From NCBI RefSeq assembly GCF_014203755.1, contig NZ_JACHJS010000001.1:5766001-5830000 (forward strand): a stretch of 64,000 bases of DNA. Direction: 5' to 3'. Shown in pieces: positions 52,817 through 62,192 of this stretch. Within the stretch, counting starts at the first letter, position 1. Each line of letters begins with the position of its first letter. This stretch comes from Saccharothrix violaceirubra. Lineage in GTDB: Bacteria > Actinomycetota > Actinomycetes > Mycobacteriales > Pseudonocardiaceae. Position numbers and translations under genes: made by a program. The notes under the pieces were generated by a model that was not told where the DNA came from, made no database searches, and saw nothing but the letters and a program-made list of their open reading frames with translations.

Positions 52817-53661
52817 GCGCGCAGGGTGGCCAGCGCGTCGACCGTCACGATGCCCCGCCACTCGAACTCGGTGATCGGCGTCCACACCGCCCAGGGAAAG
52901 GTCCAACCGCCGTCGTCCTGCCGCGCGGCGACCAGCCGATCGAGCGCGGCACCCATCTCCCCGTCGGAGAACCACTGCCGCGCGAGACAATCGGGCCGCG
53001 GCGCGTAATGGGTGGCGGTGTGCGTCTCCCCCACCGCGTACCCGTCGTGCACGGCACCGTCACCGAGATCCACCAGGCCCCGCTGCCGCACCAACTCCCC
53101 CAACCTCGCCGAAGCCACCCCGGCCCGGGGCCGGTCGGGAACGTGGTCGAGGAACCGGGCGCACGCGTTGACCTCGTACGGATGGGATTCGTCAAGCGCC
53201 TCGATGCGTTCCCAGCAGAATTCGGTGGCGAGGTCCAACCACCGACCACGCGCACCCACACGGTGGAAAAAGCTGGAGAGCAAAGCGGTCATCAACAGAT
53301 CACCCTCCTCACCCACGACCCACCAGGGCGCACGAGGATGGTCGAGCGACGAGGGCAGCGCATTGGGCACCCCACCGTCACCGCAGGCAACAGAGGAGAC
53401 AAACGCCAACGCCCCGTCGACAGCCCCCAGGTGACCGACATCGGCCAACAAACTCAGCGCGGTATAGGTGGGCAACGGCTGGCTGGAGGGCCCCCGCCCA
53501 TCAGGCTCGAGCCCGTGGCCGAAACCCCCGTCGGGATTACGATAAACGGAAACCCCGTCCACGACGGCCCCCGCGTCACCCCCGAAGAACAACCATTGAA
53601 ACCTCCGAACCTCCAAAACACGAGCACGAACCCACAGGAATTCCCAGGCATCTCCAATCAC
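52801..53661 (-). CDS. Terpene cyclase/prenyltransferase-fold protein of unknown function
   Basis: 286 aa. The repeated NPDGGFGHGLEPDG / RQDDGGWTFPW motifs are QW-like repeats of the alpha/alpha-toroid fold seen in squalene cyclases and protein prenyltransferases. Key catalytic residues such as DxDD are absent, so it is likely a structural or binding relative. TAGGGT lies 6 nt before GTG 53661 (leaderless pattern). The 5' third of the gene is G/T-rich on the coding strand. The gene converges on the AraC regulator. Confidence 0.72.
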   Translation of the reverse strand: MIGDAWEFLWVRARVLEVRRFQWLFFGGDAGAVVDGVSVYRNPDGGFGHGLEPDGRGPSSQPLPTYTALSLLADVGHLGAVDGALAFVSSVACGDGGVPNALPSSLDHPRAPWWVVGEEGDLLMTALLSSFFHRVGARGRWLDLATEFCWERIEALDESHPYEVNACARFLDHVPDRPRAGVASARLGELVRQRGLVDLGDGAVHDGYAVGETHTATHYAPRPDCLARQWFSDGEMGAALDRLVAARQDDGGWTFPWAVWTPITEFEWRGIVTVDALATLRAYGRV

Positions 53662-53952
53662 CTCCCGACCCTAACCCCGCCCGGCCCCCGAGGTCTTGAA
53701 CAAATCGGCCACACCACCCGACGGCACCTCATCACCGACCCCGGAAGGAAAACGATCACCGGCCGTGCCCACACCGCGGAGCGTCCGTCATCGGGACCGA
53801 AGGTCCCCCGCGCTCGCGTCTTCACCTCCAGGACCTGCACCAACCCCTGCCCCGAGGTGCCGACCTGGACGAAGATGACCGAACGCCGTAACTCGATCGT
53901 GTCGTTATGCCATCATCGTGGCGCAGTCGTGACGGTCGAGGGGAGCAGCGCT
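53662..53952. other. Intergenic region before the type VII-like cassette
   Basis: 291 bp between divergent genes without a convincing coding frame. The TAGGGT hexamer for the minus-strand gene is at 53673-53668. GAGGGGAG at 53938-53945 is the ribosome site for the plus-strand gene. No operator-like dyad stands out; the plus strand is C-rich up to about 53780. Confidence 0.45.
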
Positions 53953-54354
53953 GTGTACGAGGCGGACGGCGGTGGAGGCAAGGTCGACTTCGTGGCCGAG
54001 ACGGTGACCGGCGGCGCCGGCGGCAGCTCGCTCGTCGGGTCCCAGACGAAGTTCAGCGTCGACCCCACCCAAGCGCACAAGTTGATCGACGGACTGAGGA
54101 AGGCGTTGGACAAGCTCACGCAGCTCGACGCCCACCGTGAACAACTTGAAACTACCAATGCCCCCGGCAAGGACATCTACAGCGGTTTCGCAGCCATGGC
54201 GATCCGCAAGGCGGCCGGAACCGATGTCGGCGGATACGCGTGGGCCAACGCGCAGGCACGTGCCGCGCTCACCAAGACGATCGAGAACATCGAGGCGGCA
54301 TTGAAGCAGTACCAGGGCACGGAAGAGAACGCAGAGCAGGGACTGAAGGGCTGA
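53953..54354 (+). CDS. Small alpha-helical protein of a type VII-like cassette
   Basis: 133 aa from GTG 53953, chosen for GAGGGGAG 7 nt upstream. A glycine-rich N-terminus (MYEADGGGGKVDFVAETVTG) is followed by two long amphipathic helices, with ALTKTIENIEAALKQYQGTE at the end, like an ESX/WXG-type helical hairpin but without a WxG. It is the first gene of a codirectional set with a lipoprotein, a WXG/Pro-rich protein and EspG. Probably a secreted or chaperoned component; inferred from context. Confidence 0.65.
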   Translation: MYEADGGGGKVDFVAETVTGGAGGSSLVGSQTKFSVDPTQAHKLIDGLRKALDKLTQLDAHREQLETTNAPGKDIYSGFAAMAIRKAAGTDVGGYAWANAQARAALTKTIENIEAALKQYQGTEENAEQGLKG

Positions 54355-54359
54355 CTCAC

Positions 54360-54962
54360 GTGAACCGGACGTTCAAGGTCGCACTCGCCGCAGGTGCAGC
54401 GACCGTCGCGCTCGCCGCGTGCACGAACTCTTCGACAGACGGCACCCCGACTCCCGCCACGAACGGCGTCGCCTCTCAGACGAAGTCGTCCTCCACCACG
54501 AGTGGAAAGCCCTCGAACGGCGACGACCTGAATATTTCTCGATTCGCGGACAAGCCCTGCGATCTCATCAAACCCGACCAGTTGACCGCCCTGGGAAATT
54601 TCCGGCCCGGAGAATCAAGCTCGGCCCCCCTGGGCCCAGGATGTTCCTGGTTCGGGGTGGACGCCTTGAAAGACACCACATTCTTCGTGACCCTTGTAAC
54701 CAAGGGCGACAACCTGGAATCCATGGCGGAGAACGCCAAGTCCTTTCCGATCTTCAAAAGGACGACGATCGCGGGTCGCGAGGCGTACAGCGCCGATCGC
54801 ACCGACGGCAAGGCATCGTGCAGCACCGCCGTGAGCACCTCGGCCAAGGACGCGATCTTCGTCCAGGGACGGCCGCCCGCCAACGGCACCGGGACCGCGG
54901 ACAAGTCCTGCCAGGCATCGGAAAAGGTGGCGGCGATCGTCATCGGGAACTTGAAGGGGTGA
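54360..54962 (+). CDS. DUF3558 lipoprotein
   Basis: 200 aa. MNRTFKVALAAGAATVALAAC is a lipoprotein signal with lipobox LAAC (Cys21). A Ser/Thr-rich linker follows, then the DUF3558 core: KPCDLIKPDQLTALGNF, GCSWFG and the C-terminal SCQASEKVAAIVIGNLK. It is anchored outside the membrane. Its codon use is noticeably less GC-rich than its neighbours. It shares family with the lipoprotein at 5723. GTG 54360 lies 5 bp after the previous stop, so it is in the same operon. Confidence 0.82.
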   Translation: MNRTFKVALAAGAATVALAACTNSSTDGTPTPATNGVASQTKSSSTTSGKPSNGDDLNISRFADKPCDLIKPDQLTALGNFRPGESSSAPLGPGCSWFGVDALKDTTFFVTLVTKGDNLESMAENAKSFPIFKRTTIAGREAYSADRTDGKASCSTAVSTSAKDAIFVQGRPPANGTGTADKSCQASEKVAAIVIGNLKG

Positions 54963-54968
54963 CGACCA

Positions 54969-56351
54969 GTGGCGCCTAACGGCTCCGGTGTGGATATGGA
55001 CATGTCGGGGTTCGCGCTGATCACCATGGGGATCGGGGCGGACAAGATCTACGGGTGGTTCAAGGACGGGCGGGGGCCGGAGAGCACCACCGATCCCGGT
55101 TACGAGGCTTGGGGCACGATCGCTTCCGGGCACGGCGAGGTCGGCGATCTGATCAACCAGGCCGTCCGGGATTCGGGCGCTTCCTGGGAGGGCACGGCGG
55201 CCGACCAGGCACGTGCCAACACCACGCCGCTCGCCAGCTGGTCCGACACCGCCTCCGACAGCGCGCAGAAGGCGTCCTTCAGCACGGCCAAGATCAGCGG
55301 CTCGTTCCGGCACGCCCGCGACTCCGTGGAACAGCCCGTCGACGTTCCGGACAAGCCCTGGTACAACGACGCGGTCCCGTGGGACACCGACTACGACGAC
55401 GCGGTCGACCAGAGCAAAGAGGTCAACAACCGCAACATGCAGGTGCTGAGCAGCTACGGCTCCGAGGCCAACAACGCCAGCTCCGAACTGCCGACCTTCC
55501 AGTCCCCCACCGAGGTCGGCGCCAACGTCGACCAGGACGACTCCAAGGTCGACAAGCCCAACGACTGGAACGGCCACGACTCCAGCGTCGGCACGGGCGA
55601 CACCGGCACGGGACGCAACGGCAACAGCTCGACCGGCACGACGGGCACCTCGTGGTCCCCGCCCCCGACCCCCACCGGAACGGGCACGGGCACCGGAACG
55701 GGCACGGGGATCGACGGCGGCGGGTCCACGACCAACCCCAGCAACGACGGCGGTGACGGCACCCGTCGTCCCTGGACGCCCGACCCGACCCCGATCCCGC
55801 CGCCGAACGACCCGCGCAACCCCAACAACCCGAACCTGCCCGGCGGCTACGACCCGAGGCAGCCGTACGACCCGCGCAACCCCAACGACCCGCGCAACCC
55901 GAACAACCCCAACAACCGCCCGCCCGGCGTGCGGCCCCCCGGCACGGGCGGCCTCAACCCGCTCACGGGACGCGGTGGCGGTCCGGGCGGTGGCCCTGGC
56001 GGCGGACCCGGCGGGCTCGGCGGCCTGAAGGCACCCGGTCTCGGCGGCGGGCCCGGCGGCTTCGGCCCCGGCGCGGGCGGTCTGGGTCCCGGTGGCGCGG
56101 CGGGTTCGCTCTCGCCCGGCGACCGCTCCGGCGTCGGCGGCTTCGGCTCGAACGCGGGTGGCGGCGCCTACGGCGGTGCGGCCGGCGGTCGTGGCGCGGC
56201 GGGTGCCGCGGGCATGGGCGGCATGGGCGGTGGCGCCGGACAGGGTCAGGGCGAGGAGGACAAGGAGCACAAGTCCGCGTCCTACCTCCAGGAGACCGAG
56301 GACATCTTCGGCGACGGCACCATGGTGGCCCCGCCCGTCATCGGCGAATAG
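54969..56351 (+). CDS. WXG/PPE-like protein with Pro/Gly-rich low-complexity domain
   Basis: 460 aa. The N-terminal 190 residues are helical and include SWEGTAADQARAN (WxG-like turn), typical of ESX-type substrates in Pseudonocardiaceae. Residues 200-300 are Gly/Thr and Pro/Asn repeats (TPTGTGTGTGTGTG, then NPNNPN and DPRNPNDPRNPNN). The next 110 residues are Gly-rich. The conserved C-terminal tail YLQETEDIFGDGTMVAPPVIGE follows. The DNA carries matching short tandem repeats near 55680-55712 and 55805-55915. Probably secreted by a type VII system encoded elsewhere, with the EspG-like partner next door. Confidence 0.75.
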   Translation: MAPNGSGVDMDMSGFALITMGIGADKIYGWFKDGRGPESTTDPGYEAWGTIASGHGEVGDLINQAVRDSGASWEGTAADQARANTTPLASWSDTASDSAQKASFSTAKISGSFRHARDSVEQPVDVPDKPWYNDAVPWDTDYDDAVDQSKEVNNRNMQVLSSYGSEANNASSELPTFQSPTEVGANVDQDDSKVDKPNDWNGHDSSVGTGDTGTGRNGNSSTGTTGTSWSPPPTPTGTGTGTGTGTGIDGGGSTTNPSNDGGDGTRRPWTPDPTPIPPPNDPRNPNNPNLPGGYDPRQPYDPRNPNDPRNPNNPNNRPPGVRPPGTGGLNPLTGRGGGPGGGPGGGPGGLGGLKAPGLGGGPGGFGPGAGGLGPGGAAGSLSPGDRSGVGGFGSNAGGGAYGGAAGGRGAAGAAGMGGMGGGAGQGQGEEDKEHKSASYLQETEDIFGDGTMVAPPVIGE

Positions 56352-56366
56352 CAGCAGGGAGAAAAA

Positions 56367-57164
56367 GTGCTCCGGACCAGGGTCGCGATCCCGGTCGTCG
56401 CGCTCTACAACGCTTGGCAGTCGGTCGGTCTCGGCTCGCCGCACAACGCGCTCGTGACGGCGGTCGAGTTCGACGAGGACCGCCTCGCCGAGGGTGACGT
56501 CGGCGGCCTCGCCGACCTCGCCCGTGACGGCTGGGCCGACCTGGAACGCCTCGGCCTCGCCCGGGGCCGCCAGGTGCACGCCGACCTCGCGCGGTCGCTG
56601 CGGCTGATCGCCGAGGCCGGCACGGAGTACTACGCCTTCTTCAACGCGGGCGAGGACGACACCCGCAGCGCCCTGGTCGTCCAGTCGGGCGACGACGCGC
56701 TGCGGGTCGTCCTGCGCCAGGACAAGCACTTCGTCGTCGAGCCGGTGCGTCCCGAGGACGCCGCGCAGTCGCTGGTCTCCGCGCTGCCCGAGGTCCGACC
56801 GGGACGGGGCGGCGTGATCTCGCTGCCCGAGGACGCGCTCAGCGGCAGGCAGCCGCGACGCGACGCGGACGAGGGCGGCGGGTCGTTCCTCCAGCAGAGC
56901 CGACCGACCGGCGGTCACACGCAGGAGACGCAACTGGTCCGCAAGCTGCTGGCCGAGCAGCGCACGGGCGGCGGTCAGCTCTACGCCGCCCGGCGCGACC
57001 GGCAGGGCCGCAAGCAGCGTTGCGCGACGCCGTTGACCTACTTCGACACGGTCACCGGCCGCTACCTGTCGGCGAAGACGCGCGGCGGCGACGGCACGCC
57101 GTGGATCACGGTGCAGCCGGCGGACTTCACCACGCTCCAGAACCGCCTGCGCCAGCTCGCCTGA
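56367..57164 (+). CDS. ESX secretion-associated protein EspG
   Basis: 265 aa. The EspG fold is suggested by AIPVVALYNAWQSVGLGSPH at the start, the beta-rich YYAFFNAGEDDTRSALVVQSGDDALRVVL centre and the C-terminal LQNRLRQLA. EspG proteins are cytosolic chaperones for PE/PPE-type type VII substrates. A GGGAG precedes GTG 56367 by 10 nt. It closes the four-gene cassette and overlaps the convergent oxidase by 38 bp. No EccC/EccD genes are in the window, so the secretion machine must be elsewhere. Confidence 0.78.
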   Translation: MLRTRVAIPVVALYNAWQSVGLGSPHNALVTAVEFDEDRLAEGDVGGLADLARDGWADLERLGLARGRQVHADLARSLRLIAEAGTEYYAFFNAGEDDTRSALVVQSGDDALRVVLRQDKHFVVEPVRPEDAAQSLVSALPEVRPGRGGVISLPEDALSGRQPRRDADEGGGSFLQQSRPTGGHTQETQLVRKLLAEQRTGGGQLYAARRDRQGRKQRCATPLTYFDTVTGRYLSAKTRGGDGTPWITVQPADFTTLQNRLRQLA

Positions 57165-58311
57165 GCGCGTCACGGGACAGTTCGGCCGGGCTGCGGTGGC
57201 CGGACAGCCCGAGCGTGAGGTCGAAGTCGGCGAGGAGGCCGCGCAGCACGTGGCGCACGCCCACCTGCCCGTCGTGCGCGAGGCCGTAGGCGAACGGCCG
57301 TCCGATCAGGACGGCCTTGGCACCGAGCGCGAGCGCCTTCACGACGTCCGCGCCGGTGCGCACGCCCGAGTCGAACAGCACCTCGACGTGGTCGCCGACC
57401 GCGTCGGCGATGTCGGGCAGCACGTCCAGGGACGCGACCGCGCCGTCGACCTGGCGTCCGCCGTGGTTGGACACGACGATGCCGGACACGCCGGCGTCCA
57501 CGGCCTTGCGCGCGTCGTCGACGTGCTGGATTCCTTTGAGGACGATCGGGCCGTCCCAGTGCTCGCGCAGGAAGTCCAGTCGGTCCCACGACCGGTCGGT
57601 GCCGGTGAACAGCCGCACCCACCGGGAGATCGCCACCGGCAGGTCGTCCTCGGGCGCGCGGTCGAGGCCGGCGCGGAACGCCGGGTCGGAGAACGGGATC
57701 GCGGTGCCGACACCGCGCAGGAACGGCAGGTAGGCGCGGTCGAGGTCGTGTGGTCGCCACGCCAACGTCCACGCGTCCAGCGTGACCACGAGCACGCCGT
57801 ACCCCGCCGCGCGGGCCCGGGACAGCAGGCTCACGCACACGTCCGGGTCGTCGGGCCAGTAGAGCTGGAACCACCGCGCACCGTCACCGGCCGCCTCGGC
57901 GACCTCCTCGATCGTGTGGGACGCGGCCGTGGACAGCACGAACGGCACGCCCAGTTCCGCGGCGGCCCGAGCCGTGGCCAACTCCCCGTCCGGGTGCAGG
58001 ATCGACTGCACCCCGATCGGGGCGAGCAGCACGGGCGCGGGCATCTCGGTGCCCAGCACGGTCACGCCGAGGTGGCGCGTGGTGGCGTCGGTGAGCATCC
58101 GCGGCACGATCCGCCAGTCGTCGAACGCCGCCCGGTTGGCCCGGTCGGTGGCGCCCGACCCGGCCGCACCCGCCACGTACCAGTAGGGCCCCGGTCCCAG
58201 GAGTTCCCTGGCCGACGCCGCCAGCCCCGCCGGGTCGGTGGTGAACGGCGGCACGACGCCCGAGAGACCCTGGAGGTAGATCTCGCTCTGGTACGCGGCG
58301 AACTCCGTCAT
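57127..58311 (-). CDS. FMN-dependent alpha-hydroxy-acid oxidase (lactate 2-monooxygenase-like)
   Basis: 394 aa. The FMN-binding TIM barrel is shown by VLLAPIGVQSILHPDGELA, the substrate-binding FQLYWPDDPDV, the catalytic SNHGGRQVDGAV (His) and the FMN-phosphate loop LIGRPFAYGLAHDG. The enzyme oxidises L-lactate or a similar 2-hydroxy acid; the lactate monooxygenase subgroup releases acetate and CO2. GGAGGG lies before the ATG, which is 14 bp after the Clp-N gene. It is the last gene of the SecDF operon and its 3' end overlaps EspG. Confidence 0.9.
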   Translation of the reverse strand: MTEFAAYQSEIYLQGLSGVVPPFTTDPAGLAASARELLGPGPYWYVAGAAGSGATDRANRAAFDDWRIVPRMLTDATTRHLGVTVLGTEMPAPVLLAPIGVQSILHPDGELATARAAAELGVPFVLSTAASHTIEEVAEAAGDGARWFQLYWPDDPDVCVSLLSRARAAGYGVLVVTLDAWTLAWRPHDLDRAYLPFLRGVGTAIPFSDPAFRAGLDRAPEDDLPVAISRWVRLFTGTDRSWDRLDFLREHWDGPIVLKGIQHVDDARKAVDAGVSGIVVSNHGGRQVDGAVASLDVLPDIADAVGDHVEVLFDSGVRTGADVVKALALGAKAVLIGRPFAYGLAHDGQVGVRHVLRGLLADFDLTLGLSGHRSPAELSRDALRRAGAGGSGAW

Positions 58312-58325
58312 CGGTCACCCTCCGG

Positions 58326-58808
58326 CTAGATCACCTGGTCATGCTCACCCAGGGCCGCACACGCCGCAAGCTGCTGGTCCACCTCCGCGCGGACCCGGAC
58401 GAGGTCCAGGCCGCGCGGGTCGAGGCGGAGCAGGCCCAGCAGCAGGTGACCGGTGCCGATGCGGTCGAACGCCTCGGCCCTGGCGTGCGACAGGACGGTC
58501 TGCGCGGCGGCCGACAGGGGACGCGCGAGCAGGGTCCGCCACTCGCGGACGACCGCCTCCACCGACAGCCCGTCGGTGGGGCGGCGGGCTTCGGGCAGCG
58601 ACGCGCCGATGTCCAGGCGCACCTGTTCGAGGTCGACGCCCAGACTGACCAACGTCCGGTAGGCGGACCCCTCGCCTTCGGCGAGCAGGCCGAGCCAGAG
58701 GTGTCCCAGCTCGACCTCCGCACCGCCGTGGTCGCGCGCGGAGGTCAGCGCGAACGCCAAGGCGGTGGTCAACCGCGACGAGAAACGCTCGTCCCACTGC
58801 AACTGCAT
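58326..58808 (-). CDS. Clp N-terminal domain protein without ATPase domains
   Basis: 160 aa. Two Clp_N repeats are visible: LTTALAFALTSARDHGGAEV with HLWLGLLAEGEGSAYRTLVS, and AQTVLSHARAEAFDRIGTGH with LLLGLLRLDP. No AAA+ module follows. Stand-alone Clp-N proteins may act as adaptors for ClpCP or as decoys. It is the third gene in the secDF operon, 14 bp after the antiporter stop. Partner unknown. Confidence 0.82.
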   Translation of the reverse strand: MQLQWDERFSSRLTTALAFALTSARDHGGAEVELGHLWLGLLAEGEGSAYRTLVSLGVDLEQVRLDIGASLPEARRPTDGLSVEAVVREWRTLLARPLSAAAQTVLSHARAEAFDRIGTGHLLLGLLRLDPRGLDLVRVRAEVDQQLAACAALGEHDQVI

Positions 58809-58822
58809 GCCCCCACTCTGCT

Positions 58823-59992
58823 CTACCCGGTCGAACCGCGCGGCAGCAGCCAGGCCAGTCTCCTCGACCGGAGGACGGCCGGCGGTCCGATCACGGCCAG
58901 GAGCAGCACGTATCCGGCCACGAACGGGGCCACCCGCGAGTCGAGCCCGGCGGCCACGGCCATGGCGGCGAGCACGAGCGAGAACTCGCCCCGGGTCAGC
59001 ACGGTCAGCCCGATGTCCACGGCCTGCTGCCGGTCGTACGAGTGCAGCCGCGCGGCGACCAGCCCGGCGCCGAGGTTGAGCACGATCGTGACGACGACGG
59101 CGGCGAGGATCGGCAGCCACACCGTGCCCACGGCGCCGAGGTCGATGCTCAACCCGAAGATGAAGAAGAACAGCGCTCCGAACGCGTCGCGCAACGGCAG
59201 CACGAGCTTGTGCACCCGCTTGGCCACGCCGGACCCGCCGAGCACGGTGCCGACCATGAACGCGCCGATCGCGTCGGACACGCCCAGTTCGTGCGCCACG
59301 GCCGCGCCGGTCACCGCCACGCCGACGAAGCACACCACCAGCAGTTCGTCGTCGGCGGAGGAGAAGAACCGGGTCACGATCCGGCCGCCCCACCGGGCGA
59401 TCGAGCCGAGGACCAGCAGGAACGCGAACGCCTTGCCGAAGTCCAGCAGCGCCTGGACGCCGGACGTGCCGCCGAGCACGGGCTGGAGCACGGCCAGGTA
59501 CAGCGCCAGGAACACGTCCTCGATCACGATGATCCCCATGACCAGCCGTGATTCCGGGTCGCGCAGGCGGTTCGCCTCGACCAGGAGCTTGGTCACGATC
59601 GCCGAGGACGAGATCCCGATGGCGCCCGCGATCACCAGTGCTTCGCGCGTGCCCCAGTCCAACGCGAACCCGAACGCGAGCCCGCCACCGATGTTGAGCA
59701 CGAGGTAGGCGCCGCCCGCCAGTGCCAGCCGTCGACCGCCGGACACCAGGTCGTCCAGGGAGAACTCGAGTCCGAGGTAGAACAGCAGGAACACCAGGCC
59801 GAGACCGGCGAGCACGCCCATCTCCCCCGGGTCGTCGACCAGAGCGATGCCGGGGGTGTTGGGCCCGAACACGATGCCCGCGACCATGAACAGCGGGATG
59901 GTGGGCAGTCCGATGCGGACGCCGGCGCGGGCGATGACGCCGGCGGCCAGGAACGCGCCGCCGACGGCGAGCAGGGCGTGACCGGTGCTCAT
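58823..59992 (-). CDS. CPA2-family monovalent cation:proton antiporter
   Basis: 389 aa with about twelve membrane helices. The conserved GLEFSLDDLVSGG, FGFALDWGTREALVIAGAIG and the ISSSAIVTKLLVE helix are CPA2 (KefB/KhtU-like) markers. No C-terminal TrkA-N or TrkA-C domain is fused, so gating may depend on another subunit. It should exchange K+ or Na+ for H+ across the membrane. Its ATG overlaps the secDF stop by 4 bp (59989-59992), and Clp-N follows. Confidence 0.9.
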   Translation of the reverse strand: MSTGHALLAVGGAFLAAGVIARAGVRIGLPTIPLFMVAGIVFGPNTPGIALVDDPGEMGVLAGLGLVFLLFYLGLEFSLDDLVSGGRRLALAGGAYLVLNIGGGLAFGFALDWGTREALVIAGAIGISSSAIVTKLLVEANRLRDPESRLVMGIIVIEDVFLALYLAVLQPVLGGTSGVQALLDFGKAFAFLLVLGSIARWGGRIVTRFFSSADDELLVVCFVGVAVTGAAVAHELGVSDAIGAFMVGTVLGGSGVAKRVHKLVLPLRDAFGALFFFIFGLSIDLGAVGTVWLPILAAVVVTIVLNLGAGLVAARLHSYDRQQAVDIGLTVLTRGEFSLVLAAMAVAAGLDSRVAPFVAGYVLLLAVIGPPAVLRSRRLAWLLPRGSTG

Positions 59993-62154
59993 CGGCGGCT
60001 CCCCAGGGCGATGGCGACGGGCGCGGCGGTGACCACGGTGGACACCGTGCCCGCGATCAGGCCCACGAGCAGGGCGGTGGCGAAGTCGGCCAGCGACCCG
60101 TCACCGAGGACCAGCAGGGCGGCGAGGACGAAGAGCACGCCGATGCCCGTGTTCACGGTGCGCGGCACGGTCTGCAACACCGCCGTGCCGACCACGGACG
60201 CGTAGGTCCGCCCCTTCCCGGCGGGCCGGGTCAGTTCGCGCACCCGGTCGAACACCACCACCGAGTCGTTGACCGAGTACCCGATCACGGTGAGCAGCGC
60301 GGCCAGGAACACGCCGTCGGCGGTCTTGCCCAACCACGCGAACACGCCGAGCAGCACGACCACGTCGGACACGAGCGCGGCGACCGTGGCCACGCCGAGC
60401 CGCCAGTCGAACCGCACGGCCAGGTACGCCAACTGCGCCAGGACCGCGATCAGCAACGCGATCACCGCGTCCCGCCGCAGTTCCGAGCCGAGGCTCGGTC
60501 CGATCAGCTCGTCGCGGACCTGCTCGGCGCCGCCACTGGCCCGCGCCACCACGTCGTCGACACGGGCCGCGGCGGCTTCGTCGACCGGCCCGAGTCGCAC
60601 GGACACCCCGTCGTCGCCGGACGCGGCCACGACCGCGTCGCCGAAGCCCGCCTCGGCCAGGCCGGTCCGCACGGCGCCGACGTCGACGCGGGTCACGGTG
60701 TAGTCGAGCATCCGCCCGCCGGTGAACTCCACGCCGAGGTCGAGTCCGCGCACCACGAGCCCGCCCAGCGCGATCACGACGACGGCCGCCGCGACCACGA
60801 GCCAGTGCGAAGGCCGGCGGTACAGCTCGATGCCGCGCGCGGTCAGCCACGTGCGCACCCGGCCCAACGAGTGCAGGCCGCTCCACGCGGGCTTGCGCTC
60901 CAGCACCGGCATGATCAACGTAAGCAGTACCCGCGTGAGCACCAACGCGCTGAACAACGACGCCAGCACGCCGATCGACAGCGTCACGCCGAAGCCCTTG
61001 ACCGGTCCGACCGCGAGCCAGAACAGCAGGCCGGCCGCGAGCAGCGTGGTGATGTTGGAGTCGGCGACCGCGCTCACCGCGCCCTTGAAGCCCTGGTCGA
61101 CCGAACGCCCGAGCCGTCGACGACGGGCGAACTCCTCCCTGGCCCGTTCGAACACCAGCACGTTCGCGTCCACGGCCATGCCGATGGCCAGCACGAACCC
61201 GGCCAGGCCGGGCAGGGTCAGAGTCGCGCCGATCAGCAGCAGCGCCGCGTAGGACACGGCCGCGTACCCGGCCAGGGCCAGAACCGCGACGAGTCCGGCC
61301 AGCCGGTAGGCGAACACCAGGAACGCGCCGGTGAGCAGGACGCCGATCACGGCCGCGCGGCTCGACGCCTCGATCGCCTCGGCACCGAGCGTCGGGCCGA
61401 CGGTCCGCTGCTCGACGACCTCGACCGGCACGGGCAGCGCGCCGGAGCGGATGACCAGGGCGAGTTCGGCGGCCTCGGCCTGCCCGAACCGGCCGGTGAT
61501 CCGGGTCGAGTCGCCGATCATGCCGGTGCCGCAGCCCACCGACGGGTCGACCTGGGGTGCGGAGACCACCTTGTCGTCGAGCACGAACGCGACCCGCCGA
61601 CGTGGATCGCCGGGCTGGTGGCAGGCGGCGGCACCGGTCACCTGCTGCCACTGGCCGGGCGCGTCGCCCTGGAAGTCCACGCCGACCTGGCGGCCGACGC
61701 CGTCGGGGTTGGGCGACTCGCGGGCGTCCTTGATCCCGTCGCCGGTCAGCACGGCCTCGCCCAGTGCCACGCCGTCGCCCTCGGGCGTGGGCACGTCGCC
61801 CGGCCCGGTCACCGGGCGGACGGTGAGCTGGGCGGTGCGGCCGAGGACGGCGATCGCCTCGGCCGGGTCCTGCACGCCGGGCAGTTCGACGACGATCCGG
61901 TGGTCGCCGGACCGGGCGAGCACGGGTTCGGCCACGCCGAGTTCGTCGACGCGTCTGCGCAACACCTCCAGGGCCCGGTCGGTGGCGTCGGACGAGGCTT
62001 CGGTAGGTGTTTCGAGCACGAGTCGGGTGCCGCCACGCAGGTCTAGGCCCAGGCGTGGCGTGCTGGTCAGAAGCAGGAAGGCGGACGCGGCGAGCACGCC
62101 CAGGGACAGCAGTCCCCGGACGACGAGTTCTCGCCGCGCGGAAGAGCGCGGCAT
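59989..62154 (-). CDS. secDF: SecD-SecF fusion protein translocase subunit
   Basis: 721 aa. The SecD half starts after one membrane helix with LGLDLRGGTRLVLETP, has a P1-like periplasmic domain and the SecD/F export domains (LRRRVDELGVAEPVLARSGD, VLAIGMAVDANVLVFERAREE). The SecF half begins near residue 455 with LGVEFTGGRMLDYTV and ends with VIGYSVNDSVVVFDRVRE. Twelve membrane helices are expected. It uses proton motive force to pull exported proteins out of SecYEG. Actinobacteria also keep separate secD and secF near yajC, so this is a paralogue. GGAGGG precedes the ATG. Confidence 0.93.
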   Translation of the reverse strand: MPRSSARRELVVRGLLSLGVLAASAFLLLTSTPRLGLDLRGGTRLVLETPTEASSDATDRALEVLRRRVDELGVAEPVLARSGDHRIVVELPGVQDPAEAIAVLGRTAQLTVRPVTGPGDVPTPEGDGVALGEAVLTGDGIKDARESPNPDGVGRQVGVDFQGDAPGQWQQVTGAAACHQPGDPRRRVAFVLDDKVVSAPQVDPSVGCGTGMIGDSTRITGRFGQAEAAELALVIRSGALPVPVEVVEQRTVGPTLGAEAIEASSRAAVIGVLLTGAFLVFAYRLAGLVAVLALAGYAAVSYAALLLIGATLTLPGLAGFVLAIGMAVDANVLVFERAREEFARRRRLGRSVDQGFKGAVSAVADSNITTLLAAGLLFWLAVGPVKGFGVTLSIGVLASLFSALVLTRVLLTLIMPVLERKPAWSGLHSLGRVRTWLTARGIELYRRPSHWLVVAAAVVVIALGGLVVRGLDLGVEFTGGRMLDYTVTRVDVGAVRTGLAEAGFGDAVVAASGDDGVSVRLGPVDEAAAARVDDVVARASGGAEQVRDELIGPSLGSELRRDAVIALLIAVLAQLAYLAVRFDWRLGVATVAALVSDVVVLLGVFAWLGKTADGVFLAALLTVIGYSVNDSVVVFDRVRELTRPAGKGRTYASVVGTAVLQTVPRTVNTGIGVLFVLAALLVLGDGSLADFATALLVGLIAGTVSTVVTAAPVAIALGSRR

Positions 62155-62192
62155 GGTGAAGGGACCCTCCGGTCAGAAGGACGGGCGTGGTG

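Noticed and set aside
55678..55915. Short tandem repeats that might suggest a CRISPR array
   Set aside because: Units are 6-18 bp, in frame and encode Gly-Thr and Asp-Pro-Arg-Asn-Pro-Asn repeats of the WXG protein; no spacers or cas genes.
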